The position numbers were made by a program, and so were the translations under genes. Under the pieces are notes generated by a model. That model was not told where the DNA came from. It did not search any database and saw only the letters and a program-made list of their open reading frames with translations. Below, in pieces: positions 10,469-21,334 of a stretch of 64,000 nucleotides of DNA. The DNA comes from Ctenosaura bakeri (lineage: Eukaryota > Chordata > Lepidosauria > Squamata > Iguanidae), in assembly GCA_948474755.1 (NCBI GenBank), contig CAOLHI010000357.1:62001-126000 (forward strand), given 5' to 3'. Within the stretch, counting starts at the first letter, position 1. Each line of letters opens with the position of its first letter.

Positions 10469-11368
10469 TGTCGGCGGCTGGGCGGGGCCGGGCAGGCTTG
10501 GGTCTGGCTCAGGCCGAGGCTGGCGTCCCGGAAGCCTCAGCCAGCAGAGTCACCGCAAAACTAAAGCAAGCCTTACTTCAGGCGGTAAACAGGAACGAAA
10601 AGAAAGGGTTTTCCTCACCCGGGCAACAAAGGGTTAAGCTGGCTGGCAAGGCTTCCGAGCAGAGTCTCGGCAGGAACAAGGCGGGACCACAGCAGGGGCA
10701 AGGCAGGCAGGAACAAAGCAGGAACAAGGCAGGAACAAGGCAGCAGCACTGACGGGCAACACACGGAGAGCCGTTGGTTGTTGCTCCGTGCTGAACTTGG
10801 CTCCCTCTGGCTCTAAAGTAGGAGCCTGGCGCCGGCGCCGACCAATCCTGAAGCTGCTGCACAGCTGGGAGCCCTCAGCCGGGCTCACAGCTGAGCGTCC
10901 TTAGCCAGCTGCAAGCCCTCAGCCTGCCGCTGACGCTCCAGCAACTGGCGGGAGCGACGGGCAGCCTCCTTGGCCTGCCGCCGCTGCGAGAACGTGGGAG
11001 GGAGGCCGTCAGGCTCCTCCGGATCGGGCCCGCGGGTGAGCGGCAGCCCAGCGACCTCCGGGCGACTCTCTTCCGCAGCGCCGGCTCCGTCGGTGTCTTC
11101 AGTGGCGTCAGGGCAGGCAGGCTCGGGACGACCTCCCGTAGCGGCAGGTGGCTCCATAGCCTCCTCTGCGGCGGCGGTGGCCTCGACGGCGTCCGGACAG
11201 CTGTTCCCGGCGCCGGAGGCCTCCGCCGCTACTCGCGAGGAGACCTCCGCCGCTACTCGCGAGGAGACCTCCGCCGCTACTCGCGAGGAGACCTCCGCCG
11301 CTACTCGCGAGGAGACCGGATCGTCCTCCTCCTCGGGTGCTGCGTCTGGGGCCGCGGAGGTCCCGACA
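10469..11368 (-). repeat. 5' LTR of the gypsy element
   Basis: This 900-base LTR has TGTCGG and CCGACA ends. It carries four 24-base tandem units at about 11222-11317, each containing CCTCCGCCGCTACTCGCGAG, in the presumed U3. On the minus strand a CCAAT motif (plus-strand CCAAT at 10842-10846) and a TATA-like TACTTTAGAG (10820-10811) precede the inferred RNA start near 10790. This would divide the LTR into a U3 of about 580 bases and an R-U5 of about 320 bases. Confidence 0.93.
10778..10850 (-). promoter_or_regulatory. Inferred gypsy LTR promoter and self-primer segment
   Basis: Reading the minus strand there is ATTGG (reverse CCAAT, 10846-10842), then TATA-like TACTTTAGAG (10820-10811), and about 25 bases later the segment ACGGAGCAACAA (10789-10778). 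That 12-base segment is perfectly complementary to the sequence immediately after the LTR at 10466-10455. A transcription start near 10790 would put it at the 5' end of the RNA. The motifs are seen; promoter function is inferred. Confidence 0.55.
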
Positions 11369-12211
11369 CCTTCACAGGGAGAAGAGATGAAATGACAACC
11401 TGTGCACAAAGGTCCTTCAGCTTCCTACCCATAAGCTCGTAATCCTTTGTGATGCAGTGAAAGCTGCGCTTCGTCGTGTTGTTGGTTCTGACGTGAACCA
11501 AGAGGAGGGGGTTATGGCCAGTGGGCTTGACCAGTCTCATTAGTCTCTCCATTATGTCATTGATTTTGGCCCCAAAGAGACAGCACACCTCACGACTGAT
11601 CTTGTCCGCGTTGCAAATGGTCAGTTCCGTTCCTCTCAGCAGAGTTCCCAACCACTAGAACTCGTCTCTTCTGAGGCTTGTCCAGGGTTACTTGACGAGC
11701 AGATTCTGTCATGGCTGCATGAACCTTCTGTTTGTACTGAGACTGTTGGTGCTGCTGCTGCTGGATGTTGCTCTGCTGACGTTGGGGTTCCTGTTGCTGA
11801 TGTTGGATTTCCTCTCAATGACGAGATGCTGTTCCACTTCGTCATTAATAAGGTCAAGAATTCGGAAATGATTCTGTAGCTCGAGAGTCTCCATATGGCA
11901 CCTTGCCTTTCCACTCCTGCGTGTCACATTCGTTCAAGCATCCATCTGCCGGTTTCGAGAACCAACTTCCTCATCTGCTAGCTCCTCCGTGCACTCCATT
12001 TTCAAAAAGGTCCTCTCAGTCCTATCCAAGAACTCCTCTCCCTCCCTAATAATACGAAGATTTGAAATGTGTGCCTCCAGCTGTTGAATCTTCTCCTTCA
12101 AGAGGGCGACCAGCTTGCATTTGCTGCAGGTGTACCAACAACATCTTGCGGCAGGAAAAGAAACATGCCACAGCTGTGGCAGGTGACTGCAGCAGCTCCC
12201 TCCCCCTCCAT
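11369..12211 (-). pseudogene. CR1 ORF1, N-terminal part (zinc-finger and esterase start), decayed
   Basis: From the ATG at 12211 the frame opens MEGEGAAAVTCHSCGMF, then after a frameshift gives CKLVALLKEKIQQLEAH, the Cys-rich finger plus coiled-coil arrangement typical of CR1 ORF1 proteins. Further along (about 11650-11374) the peptide LLLVHVRTNNTTK followed by LCAQVVISSLLPV matches the middle of the SGNH-type esterase domain found in CR1 ORF1. A stop lies after RNRQMDA near 11935 and at least one frameshift is present, so it is a pseudogene. ORF1 protein of CR1-type LINEs binds RNA. The reading frame runs into the insertion site and resumes at 5166. Confidence 0.8.
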
Positions 12212-12600
12212 ACTTGATAGTCTAGATAGTTGAATTGGAAAAGGTAAAACTGTGCTTTGCCTTCAAAGTCCCCTGGTAAAACCTATGTCAACTCCCCTGT
12301 TGTTCAACCTATCAAAAGAAAGGGTGCAAATCTATAGTGCTTACAGTTACTCCCTCAAGGCGCAAGCCTACCTAGATGGCAGATTGACTCTGGATGGCTT
12401 CAAGGAAGCAGCAATTAAGTCTTGCTAAGCTTTGGTAGTAAAAGACGCAGCTCACCTTCCACTCTCTCCTATGGAAATGAGCTTGAAGGCCACTGGGAGC
12501 AAATATAAAGAGCTGCTAGCTCCTCCCCCTATCTCGTCAGCGAGTCAGCTAGGACTAACTATCCTTTAAGATAGTTTGAGTTTCATTGCATTAAATAGAT
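11369..12600 (-). mobile_element. CR1 LINE, 5' part (5' UTR and start of ORF1)
   Basis: This is the upstream part of the CR1 interrupted by the gypsy element. ORF1 begins at an ATG at 12211; the stretch from there to about 12600 would be the CR1 5' UTR/promoter region, and its outer boundary is not sharply defined. ORF1 sequence runs down to the insertion point at 11373. One CCTTC target-duplication copy is at 11369-11373; the other is at 5162-5166. Confidence 0.75.
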
Positions 12601-12734
12601 AGAGACTCTCAAGTTGCTCTCCAAGGTATTTCCAGACAGCTGTTGGACTGATCTTAATGTGAGAGATGTCCTAGGTGCAGCTATTAGTTGTTAACACAAA
12701 CAAACAACAGACAATTCTTGTAAGTAGAATTAAA

Positions 12735-13165
12735 GCAGAATCAGAGGACTGTAGAGGTGGAACAGTTACATGGGCATCTAGTAGAACTCCTTATTAATGT
12801 TGTAAATCTACAGCTAAAACATATCTGACAGATGGTCAACCAACAACTGTTAGAAAGCATCAAAAGTGAGACCAACACTTTCCACGGAAATCTCCTGAAC
12901 AGCTCCTACCTCTGGGAAGTTCCTTGTAATGTTTAGCTGAAATCTTCTTTCTTTTTAAGATAAATCCTTTGCATCAATTCCCATCCTCTGCAGCAGCAGA
13001 AAACAAGCATACTCTGTTTCCCACTCGACACTCATTTAATATCTGAAGAGGGGTTATTGTATCACCTTTTCCGTCCTCGTCAGGTTCACCATACGCAACT
13101 GCCCAACAGTTCCTCATAGCACTTGGTTTCCAGACTCTCTGCTATATTTGGGGTCCTCTTCTTAT
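12735..13165 (-). mobile_element. Old CR1 3' fragment
   Basis: The plus strand carries CTGCAGCAGCAGAAAACAAG and a following region that parallels the CR1 3' part at about 2230-2420, much diverged. It reads as an older truncated copy on the minus strand just upstream of the near full-length CR1. Confidence 0.6.
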
Positions 13166-13649
13166 CCCTAGCCCTAATCCTTAACGTGCTTGCCTCTGTT
13201 TTTATACATTGCTGTTGGATCACGCCGTGGTCTATTTGGGCACTGCACTAGCATATTCATTACTTGCACAAGCAGTTGCACTTTCTCAGTGATTGTGTAA
13301 GTACACTCAATCATTCCACAAGGGCATGGACACAGTTCTCTCACACACTTTTGACTAGGTGGGGAGGGAGCTAATAATCTGTTGGACAAGTGATCATCTC
13401 AAGGCCCTGTGTTCATTGTGCAATTGGTTGCACAATTGTGGAGCCCACCATAAAACCATTGACTTGTTGTTGTTGCTCTTGCTCTTGCTGCTGTTGTTAC
13501 ATAGTTCTCCCAGAGTGGAATCTTGATAAATTAAAAGTCCACCTGCTTACTTATTGAAGTTGATAAAAGAATGATTATTTGTAAATATTGTTTGTTATAA
13601 CTTTAATAAAAATAATTTTTTAAAAAAAAGACTGCTTAAATAAGAATGT

Positions 13650-14145
13650 TTTGCCTGCTGGTGAAAGGAGAGCAAAGAGGACAGCAGCCTAGCTTCCTGA
13701 TGAAGGGAATTCCAGAGCAGCCACTGGGAAGGCTCTCTCCCACATCCTCACCAGAGGAACCTGTAACACTAGTGGGACTGAGAGAAAGCCTTCCCCTGCG
13801 TATCTTAGAGCTTTGGCATCTTTGTATAGGGAGATACGGACTTTCAAAATCTGGACCTAAGCTATACAGGGCTTTATTAGACCATGACCATTAGATGTTA
13901 AACAGCATGGAGGACAAAACAGAATCTGAGGGACTCCAGAGGCTGACAGCCAGGAAGTCAAACAGGAATCCCCCAACACCACCCTCTGAGTTCATCCCTC
14001 CAGGAACAAGTAGAACTGTTGCACAACAGTGCCCCTAAGTCCCATCCCAGAGAGTCAACTCAGAAGGATACCATGATCAATGGTATTGAAAGCCACTGAC
14101 AGGTCTGGTAGAACCAACAGTGTAGGTCATCCACCAAGGCAACTA
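13650..14145 (+). repeat. Old interspersed repeat, family unassigned
   Basis: GAAGGCTCTCTCCCACATCC, TATACAGGGCTTTATTAGAC and ATCAATGGTATTGAAAGCCA occur in the order seen in a widespread reptile repeat that I cannot name with certainty. It shares its GAGAAAGCCCTCTCCCAT-type segment with the copy at 33770. Confidence 0.4.
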
Positions 14146-14199
14146 AAGCTGTCTTCATCCCATAAAGAGGTCTGAAGCCAGATCATGTTTACAATATGC

Positions 14200-15500
14200 T
14201 AAAAGTATGGAGGATCTTTGCTCATGTGAGTTACTACTACGAAAAGTGAAGGTTTACACTGTGGAAATCAAATAAAGCCTAATGAAGAGTAGAATATACT
14301 TCATCCTGAAGTTGGGTATAAGACATAAAAATAGCTTTGTCCAGAAACCCTGGAACCACTCTTGCTACTACTCTTTAGACTGCCCTTGTACTCACAGGGC
14401 ATTTCCACAGAAGAATGGGAAACTGTTTTACTAAAAGACTTCAGGAAGAAGATCTCTCTATGGAAGAGAATGGAACAGATTATATTACACCCTCGTTCTC
14501 TTTAAAATCCAGAATCACAACTAGGAGGATTTCAGGAGTGGAAGGGTTTCTTGAATTTGAATTTACCACTCCAGTATTACAAAAAAACTCTAAAGTTTTT
14601 CTCAGTTTTCATCTACAATATTTCTCATCTTTATGGGCACATTAAAAACAAAACAAAACATTGAAGGCATTTTGGCAACTCTCTCACAAATGTAATTATC
14701 ACAAGGTGAGCATAGCAAAAAAAAAAAAAAAAGTTCAAACAGCTTCACATATGACCAAGACAAAGCAAAGAAGGATGGTTTGCCAGTGCCAACACTCACA
14801 CTTGTCCTTTGCCGGGGGCAAACAGATCAAAGATCTGCCTCCTGCATATTTTAAGCCCCGAAGGGAAGAACCCTTAGGAAGCAAAACCAACAGAGGGCTG
14901 CTTCATGCACAAACAGCATTAATAAGCAACTTGAGGTGCATGGCCCTCTGGCTGAAATAGAATGAAATACAAGAATTTGCCTATCAAATAGATACTGACA
15001 ATAGACATTGAAAATATGGCAACTGCTTCATCAATACATATACTGGAATATATTAGGAACAAGAAAAGCTCAAGTGGCAAGTGTGTACATATTCCTCAGA
15101 TAGATTAATTTACACACCGAGGGCAGCTGTGCCAGTGGAACCAGAAGAGTTACTGCTTTCAAAGAATTTTCCTATAGATGCTAAGTCCTCAATGTATTTT
15201 CTCACCAGAGGCTTACAGTTTATTTTCATGACAGAAAAGTTCATTTATACTGCACTTCAGTGGTTCAACTATGAATTTCACAGTTGGGAAGAAGGCTGCT
15301 ATTGTTATTTGTTGTTTATGCTGCCAGTAACTTACAATCCAAGATTGCTGTATTGTTATGCAGCTGGTATCATTACATTGGATGTATGTTATTACATTGG
15401 ATGTATGTTAACAACATAACCTGTTGTTTGATACATGGAGAATGCTGGGGCCAATTAAATCCTACACCTCATTCTTGTATGTGTCCTGTACTGTGTGTAC
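14200..15500. other. Non-coding, probably intron; small tandem repeat only
   Basis: There is an A15 run at 14720 and a two-copy tandem of TTACATTGGATGTATGTTA at about 15374-15412. The frame at 15081-15419 has no family resemblance. Confidence 0.45.
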
Positions 15501-15506
15501 ATGCAT

Positions 15507-15693
15507 CTGTGTCTTCAAGTTGCCTGTCAGCCTATGGTGATCCCATGAATTTCATAGAGTTTTGTTAGACAAGGAATACTCAGAGGTGGTTTGGCCAGTT
15601 CCTTTCTCTGAAATATAGCCTACAGCACCTTGTATTCATTGGTGGTATCTCCCAGATGGGATCTGATACCTTTAGGGCATTTAGGCCCTGTCC
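15507..15693 (-). mobile_element. 5S rRNA-headed SINE
   Basis: It has the same body as the copy at 308 (TCAAGTTGCCTGTCAGCCTA, ACTCAGAGGTGG, CTCTGAAATATAGCCTACAG) and a short head remnant, GATGGGATCTGATACC. It runs on the minus strand; the middle of the 5S head is deleted. Confidence 0.72.
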
Positions 15694-16419
15694 TCTACTT
15701 TATACTGTTTATGCTTATTAATCTACATGACCCCTTTGCAACTGTATGGTTTTTTACTAAAAATGGAAAGTTCTGGAGGAAGGTGCAGCATTAAGAGTGA
15801 AAATGGTATCTTTCCCAGGTATTTTATTTGGCCTCCAAACAAGCTGACATAGCAAATTTGTCTCTCCATTGAGGGTAACATTTGGAACACAAACCAATGG
15901 GGGGCTTTAATTTTTCCCAATCTCCTACTTCTCTATTTCAAATTTCAGTCTCCAAGACCTATTTTTTGTGTTGCATTGCTGAAAATCCCTTACATGATGT
16001 AGAGAAATCTGTGTTAAGGGAGTCCCTAAGTTCATGACAAAGGCTTGATTTTGCAAAGCAAAAGTTGTAATACCAACTCCAAGACATTTCTAAGATGGCC
16101 CAGATTTTAAATCAGTGGTGGACAAAATGTTGGACAACATGTCCCGGCATTCCTCACTATCTTATGTCAACTAGATTTAATGGGAGTTATAGTTCAACAA
16201 CATTGGAGAGTTACATTTTGTCCTACCCCATGCTAGATCACTACTACTTAAGCTACCTGATGTGGGAAACTGGCACACTTTGCCCCCTAATGTGTCAGGG
16301 GGAAAATACTGGTGCCCATTGCCTACAATTGTTTCTTTCTTTCCTGGAACCTCTCCTCAGACTGGCAGCCTACAGACCAGCATTGGTCCAAGGGCCACTG
16401 TATTGAGTAATACTCCTTT

Positions 16420-18550
16420 AGAAGTTTGAAAGACTCTGGGCCTTTCAGTGCTGTTGCAATTCTTATTTAAAAAACAAACAAAACCTGAATATGCTGAAAA
16501 GCAACCAAAATGATTTCTTTAATCACTACCATACCACCTCTTCTAATGAAGGCTCCTAGTAAGTGAGAAGACATCATTGTCTTTCATGTGCACAGAAGCC
16601 TGGCAGGGAGTGCTCAAATAATTTTAGTTGGGGAGGGAGTTATCTCAAAAGCTGCAATTTGAATAAGCAGAAAATGAGAATGCAAGCTGTCAAAGTGATG
16701 AAAGACATAAATTACTGAAGTGCACTTTTAGACTTCATCTGTCTTATTACAGCTCCTTTATTTCAATATGGATGGGAAAAACAGATTAAAAAAACACAGT
16801 TGGATCTAGAAGGTGCTAGTTTGGAGTATACACTGTAGACACATATATATGTGCATACACCCACCTACATATACATTTGGGTATCTTAGCCCATGAAGTC
16901 TGGCTTTTGGTCCTAGGACACTGACAAATTTGCTTAGAAAGTACTATATCTATTTATAGATCGAGGCAGAGATAGGACTACAAACATTGGATTTAGATTT
17001 AGCTGAGGGTAGGGTTAGGAAAAATTTATGCCCCCAGAGCCATTTTGGTGGCCATTGGGTGCCCCATAGGAGGTATGGGGGCATTTCTGCCGTACTTTTT
17101 ATACCCAGGACTTTTCTTTTTCTTCTTCTTTTTTTTTTTTGAATCAGGAAGTGAGCAGAAGTCACATCCCAGTCACTTCTTATTGTTTAAAAAAGACTTT
17201 CCTGGGCCTAAAATGTCTGACGACAAAAATGCTCCTTGGGAGGGGGCTGGGAGGCATTTGAAGACAAAATGTTTTTGATTTTTTTTTCAGTCTGTGTGTT
17301 CAGCCCTCCAACATTTCACGGAGGTGGGCTAATTCTTTCAGAAGGATAATACTTTCTTCTTTGTTTTCTCACTGTCTATGAAGATAGGCATTGGTCTGAC
17401 TTGTAGAGGCTGTAGAAGAGAATATATCCACAAAAATAGAGGGGTATTGTGCAATCATCTTAGATCAAACTTATCACCAAAACAAAAGTCACATAAAGTG
17501 GCATAACCAATAGCCATCTGTGGCTTGTGATTACTGCTACCTTTGTTTGAGTAACAGTGGTGGCAGAGTGATGAAAGCAACTGTCATATGGAAGCAATTT
17601 CATGACCAAAGTCAGATGTGAGGCAGGGTGTAGAATGGGAAAGAAGCAAGGGAAAAAGCTTTGTATCAGGAAGTTAAGGAGAAAATGCTACTAAGAAAGA
17701 AGACCAATTGAGGCAAATGAAGTTAAAAACACTGCCTATGAACAGCACAGAAAAAAGAGAGATTGAGAAGACAGCTGTTAATTATGCATTTTGTTACAGA
17801 GAAGACTTTCAGTTGCCAGAAAGGCCAAAGTATCAGTTTTTCTCACAAGGTAACAGAATCATCATTTTACATACTAAATATTGTAGAAGTTGCTAGTTGC
17901 CTTGAGAGAGTTTCTGCAGTTAGTGCAATAATTATAAACAAACATTGTGGAAAGGCAGCATCTCTTTGGTACTGGACTGCAAAGTAAATTAAAACTAGTT
18001 TACAGAGCAAGCATCCCTTTCTTGTAAGTGATCTTGATCCTTGTTTTGCCCACTATGAACCTCCGATGATGTAAACCTGATTCATATAAATAAAGCTGTG
18101 AACAGGTATTGCTGAAGCTATTTTCATGATAATAGACACTTGAAAACTGCTATAACAATTGTTTGTGGCCATTTCCATTCAGCCTACCTACTGAGTTGGG
18201 ATTTGAAACAGATTCCTATAGGATTGGCCTGTAACTTTTAAAAATAGCCAGGATACAAGCTATGCCATGTAGATCACAGCCTGATTCCAGAATAACTAGC
18301 CAGTCCACTACATATTGCACAACTGTCATTTCATTTCCCACAATTCTGGCAAGGAATGTACCTTTTGTGTGAGTGGTTTCTTACATAATGATTCTTTTAA
18401 AAAATTCAGTTAGGTCATAACATAGTTTATTGCTAAATGAATGAGTCATAGCAAGCCTCAAGCTTGTCCTTACAGCCCATGCATATCCTTCTCTTTAACA
18501 TTTGAAAGCTACCTTGGGTCCTATATCATGAGAAAGACTGAATAAGAAAG
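16420..18550. other. Non-coding, probably intron; nothing recognised
   Basis: AT-rich with a T-rich run at 17118-17141. The adjoining stretch at 16100-16215 carries a weak CCAGATGTTG-family resemblance. No exon with splice sites was identified. Confidence 0.45.
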
Positions 18551-18558
18551 AAAGAAAT

Positions 18559-19418
18559 TTTGGTTCTCCCTCCACATTTGCAGGTCTCACATTCACGAAT
18601 TTGATTATTTGTGAGTCTGCATGCTCCCCACAAATTCTCCTCCTCCCTTTCTCTGGCTGGAGGAAGTGGGCCACAGTATAGCCCAGGGAGAGGGCTGCTG
18701 GCCTCCCTCCTGGGGGTGATCCTGGGCTGTCCCTGCTGTGGCCCTGCACACTTTGTGGTGGGTGATCACGTGGCAGATTACCTCCATTCCTGAGATCGCC
18801 ACCCAGAAGGGACACCCACGATTTGAGCCTCACTAAGCCTTGCTCAGATCACCAGCCACTCTTCCAGGCAGATATAATAGGAAAGGGCCTAACCTGCCCC
18901 GCGATCGCCACCCAGAAGGGACACCTGTGACTGCCAGCCTCCCTTCCAGACAGGGATCGTGGGAAAGGACCTAAGCTGCCCTGTGATCGCCAGCCAGAAG
19001 GGACGCCTGTGATTGCTGGTCAGTCTCCCTTCCAGGTGGTGACCACGGGAAAGAGCCTAAGCTGCCGTGCAATCACTGCCCAGTAGGGACGCCTGCGGTC
19101 GCAGCCCTCTGCAGGAACATGCAGGATGGGCTATTACCCATTGCCTACATGCCCTGGGCATGCGGTCCACAGGCGGCCGGCAGAATCGTGCAGGGCAGGC
19201 AATCCCCCATTCCCTGCACTCTCTTGACTGCCGCCTGCACCCAGGTGCCACAGAAGCATCCAAGGAAGGCAGTCACCCCTTCCATGCATGCCCCTGGCTG
19301 TCCCCTGCGTGGGCATGCTGGGGCAGGAGGGTGAAGAGAAGGAGTGAGTTATTCCCTTTTTTGACATTCGCAAGGGTGCTGTGTCCCTATCCCTCACGAA
19401 TGTGGAAGACCTACTGTA
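18559..19418. mobile_element. pogo/Tigger-like non-autonomous DNA transposon with minisatellite interior
   Basis: The ends are inverted: left GGTTCTCCCTCCACATTTGC and right (read inverted) CAGTAGGTCTTCCACATTCG. The right end is followed by TA; the left TA is mutated. The inside holds four diverged units of about 80-107 bases, each starting with a version of GATCGCCACCCAGAAGGGAC (at about 18795, 18902, 18983 and 19068). The interior is GC-rich against the flanks. No transposase is encoded. Confidence 0.6.
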
Positions 19419-19559
19419 ACTCCCAGTGTTGAACAAAACACAGTTCCCTGTGATATTTGAATTTCCAACAATGGTTCTCGAAAAAGCCACGATCTGAAAG
19501 TATAGTTTGAGTTTTGCTTGCTCTCACTAACTATAGTTTAAGTGAGAGGGAATTATGAA

Positions 19560-19690
19560 ACCCTCCAGATACTGTTGCGCTGTAAGTCTCTGCACTCACA
19601 ACTATCTTACCTAATAGTGAGGAATGCTATGAGCTGCAGCCCAACAACATCTAGAAGACGGAATGATTCCCACTCTGGTTCTGTAAACTA
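19560..19690. mobile_element. Short palindromic repeat (CCAGATGTTG family)
   Basis: CTCCAGATACTGTTGCGCTG at one side and CAGCCCAACAACATCTAG at the other are inverted and diverged, as in the copy at 24803. Confidence 0.45.
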
Positions 19691-20386
19691 AACTAAGACG
19701 CAACACAGACAAACATTTAGAAGAGAAAACTTCTAAAATTAGAAGAGAAAACTAATGTTCTTCTTGCAACGACAAGAGGAGGAGGTGGGGAATACATACA
19801 AGTCCAAGGTTGGTATGGTTCATATAGACTGCAGAAAACCATGCTTTCCTCTTAAGTCTGAACAAGACTTTTAAGTTTTTTCAAATGCCTGTTGCTCCAG
19901 TTATTAATGTATATGATTCTAAAACAAATGACAAGCAAAACTACAACATATACCAATAGGGATAGGCATAAAAATCTTAATTTTAAAGAAATACTTACAA
20001 ATAACTACTTAAGAATTACTTAGAAATACAATGAATAGCTTTAAATAACACAAAAATAAGATGAGAAGCCAAGCCCATACTTAATATAAATATATGGGAA
20101 ACAGGTATTTCCTGAAGGAAACACTGGATTAAAACTGTGTGAGAAAGTAACCTAAATCGGGAGATAACACAAAAATTATTTTCCATGTTATTGCTTAGGT
20201 AAAAATAGATTATTTTCAGATTATGTGTATGTTTTATTTTCAGTGGATTTTTAAAGTAAGATTACAAAGAAAAGGAAAAGAGAAAAGGAGAAAAAGGAGG
20301 AAAATGAAAGAGAAAACCACAAGATATGAACATGAGCTAATCATGTATTAATATAAACTGACCATATTTCCAAGAATGCTTCTTCT
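19690..20386. other. Non-coding, probably intron; nothing recognised
   Basis: Very AT-rich, with a purine-rich AAAGGAAAAGAGAAAAGGAG run at about 20270. The stretch 20824-21334 on the far side of the MITE is similar. Confidence 0.45.
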
Positions 20387-20823
20387 CAGGACCTTTTCGC
20401 ACTTTACCTTTTCACAGCGATGGGGTGCGGGGATCACACGAGCAGCCTCTTGCGAGAGGCTCTCGCATCCCCGCTGATTCACCTCCGCAGCCGCTGCCTG
20501 TTGGTGAGCAGGCAATGTGATGGCTCCTCCTCTTCCTTCCGCAGCACAGCCTGGGATTTTCCCAGCCTGCGCTAGGGCAGGAAGCGTGAGCGCCACAGCT
20601 CTGGAGGCTCCGCACGCACGGTAAGTGTGTGCAGGGCCCTGGAGCAATGCGCGATCACGTACCATTTATGGCTACAAGTCAAAAATGAAATAGTGTGTGA
20701 CCGGTGCCTGCCAGCCCTGGGAGCATCATGCAATTGCAAGGACATCGTGTGGATGGCTCCTCGCAATTGTGTGTCGCTCCAGAGGCCCTTTCGCATGGCA
20801 AATGTCATGCGAAAAAGGCCTCA
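20387..20823. mobile_element. Probable MITE with subterminal hairpin
   Basis: The left end GGACCTTTTCGCA and the right end (inverted) GGCCTTTTTCGCA are imperfect inverted repeats. Near the right end GGCCCTTTCGCATG and CATGCGAAAAAGGCC form a stem around an 8-base loop (about 20780-20822). It resembles the element at 22985 at its CCTTT-rich ends. It is GC-rich and non-coding. Confidence 0.5.
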
Positions 20824-21334
20824 GTGTTGGCATCTATAAAATACATGTTCATGCACAGGTAAAGCAGTAAGATTGACCATTGAACAACATTTTGTTAATG
20901 TTTATCTTATCAAATTTGGATTGCAAGTAAAACTACACAGGATCCAATCACAGTGAGTTACAGTTAGATTCTGTCTTTCAGGAATATAATTTAGAAGAGC
21001 TGCCATGCGTGCCACTCTGAGATACAGATGGTATATAAATAAAATATATAAGTAAGAAGAGCATTTGCATCTACAAGTTCCAAAGATCTGTCTAATGCAA
21101 AATTGACATGTTGCAATACATTTAACCAAAAAGGGATAACCACTGAAAAACATTTTTGCTGGATCAAATCTAGTTTTAGATCTAAAGGAAGTTAAGACCT
21201 TGAAGCTAAGTTAGTTTTTCCATTGATTGATTTCCTTTCCAACAAACACTTATAACTAGACTTGCTGATTTCAGTTTCTCTGAGTATGTAACTAATGCAT
21301 CCCACACAGCAGAGTACAGATACCAAAAACGAAA

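Larger units (their letters stand above)
5167..11368 (-). mobile_element. Complete Ty3/gypsy chromovirus-type LTR retrotransposon (Tf1/sushi-like)
   Basis: This is a full-length 6,202-base element with two 900-base LTRs (5167-6066 and 10469-11368). Each LTR starts TGTCGG and ends CCGACA on the plus strand. It is flanked by the 5-base duplication CCTTC (5162-5166 and 11369-11373). On the minus strand the order is 5' LTR, primer site, gag, protease, RT, RNase H, integrase, chromodomain, polypurine tract, 3' LTR. By eye the LTRs differ at about 11 of 900 positions, nearly all transitions and several at CpG, so the insertion is fairly recent. It sits inside a CR1 ORF1 and is GC-rich against AT-rich host DNA. 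A carboxy-terminal chromodomain and the probable self-priming layout place it in the Tf1/sushi group. Confidence 0.95.

Noticed and set aside
13560..13640. AATAAA-like signals followed by an A-rich run, suggestive of a processed transcript end
   Set aside because: No coding sequence precedes it and AT-rich intron produces such runs by chance.
15081..15419. 112-codon frame with Tyr and Cys richness resembling a membrane protein
   Set aside because: Low-complexity AT-rich sequence; no start context, splice sites or family resemblance.
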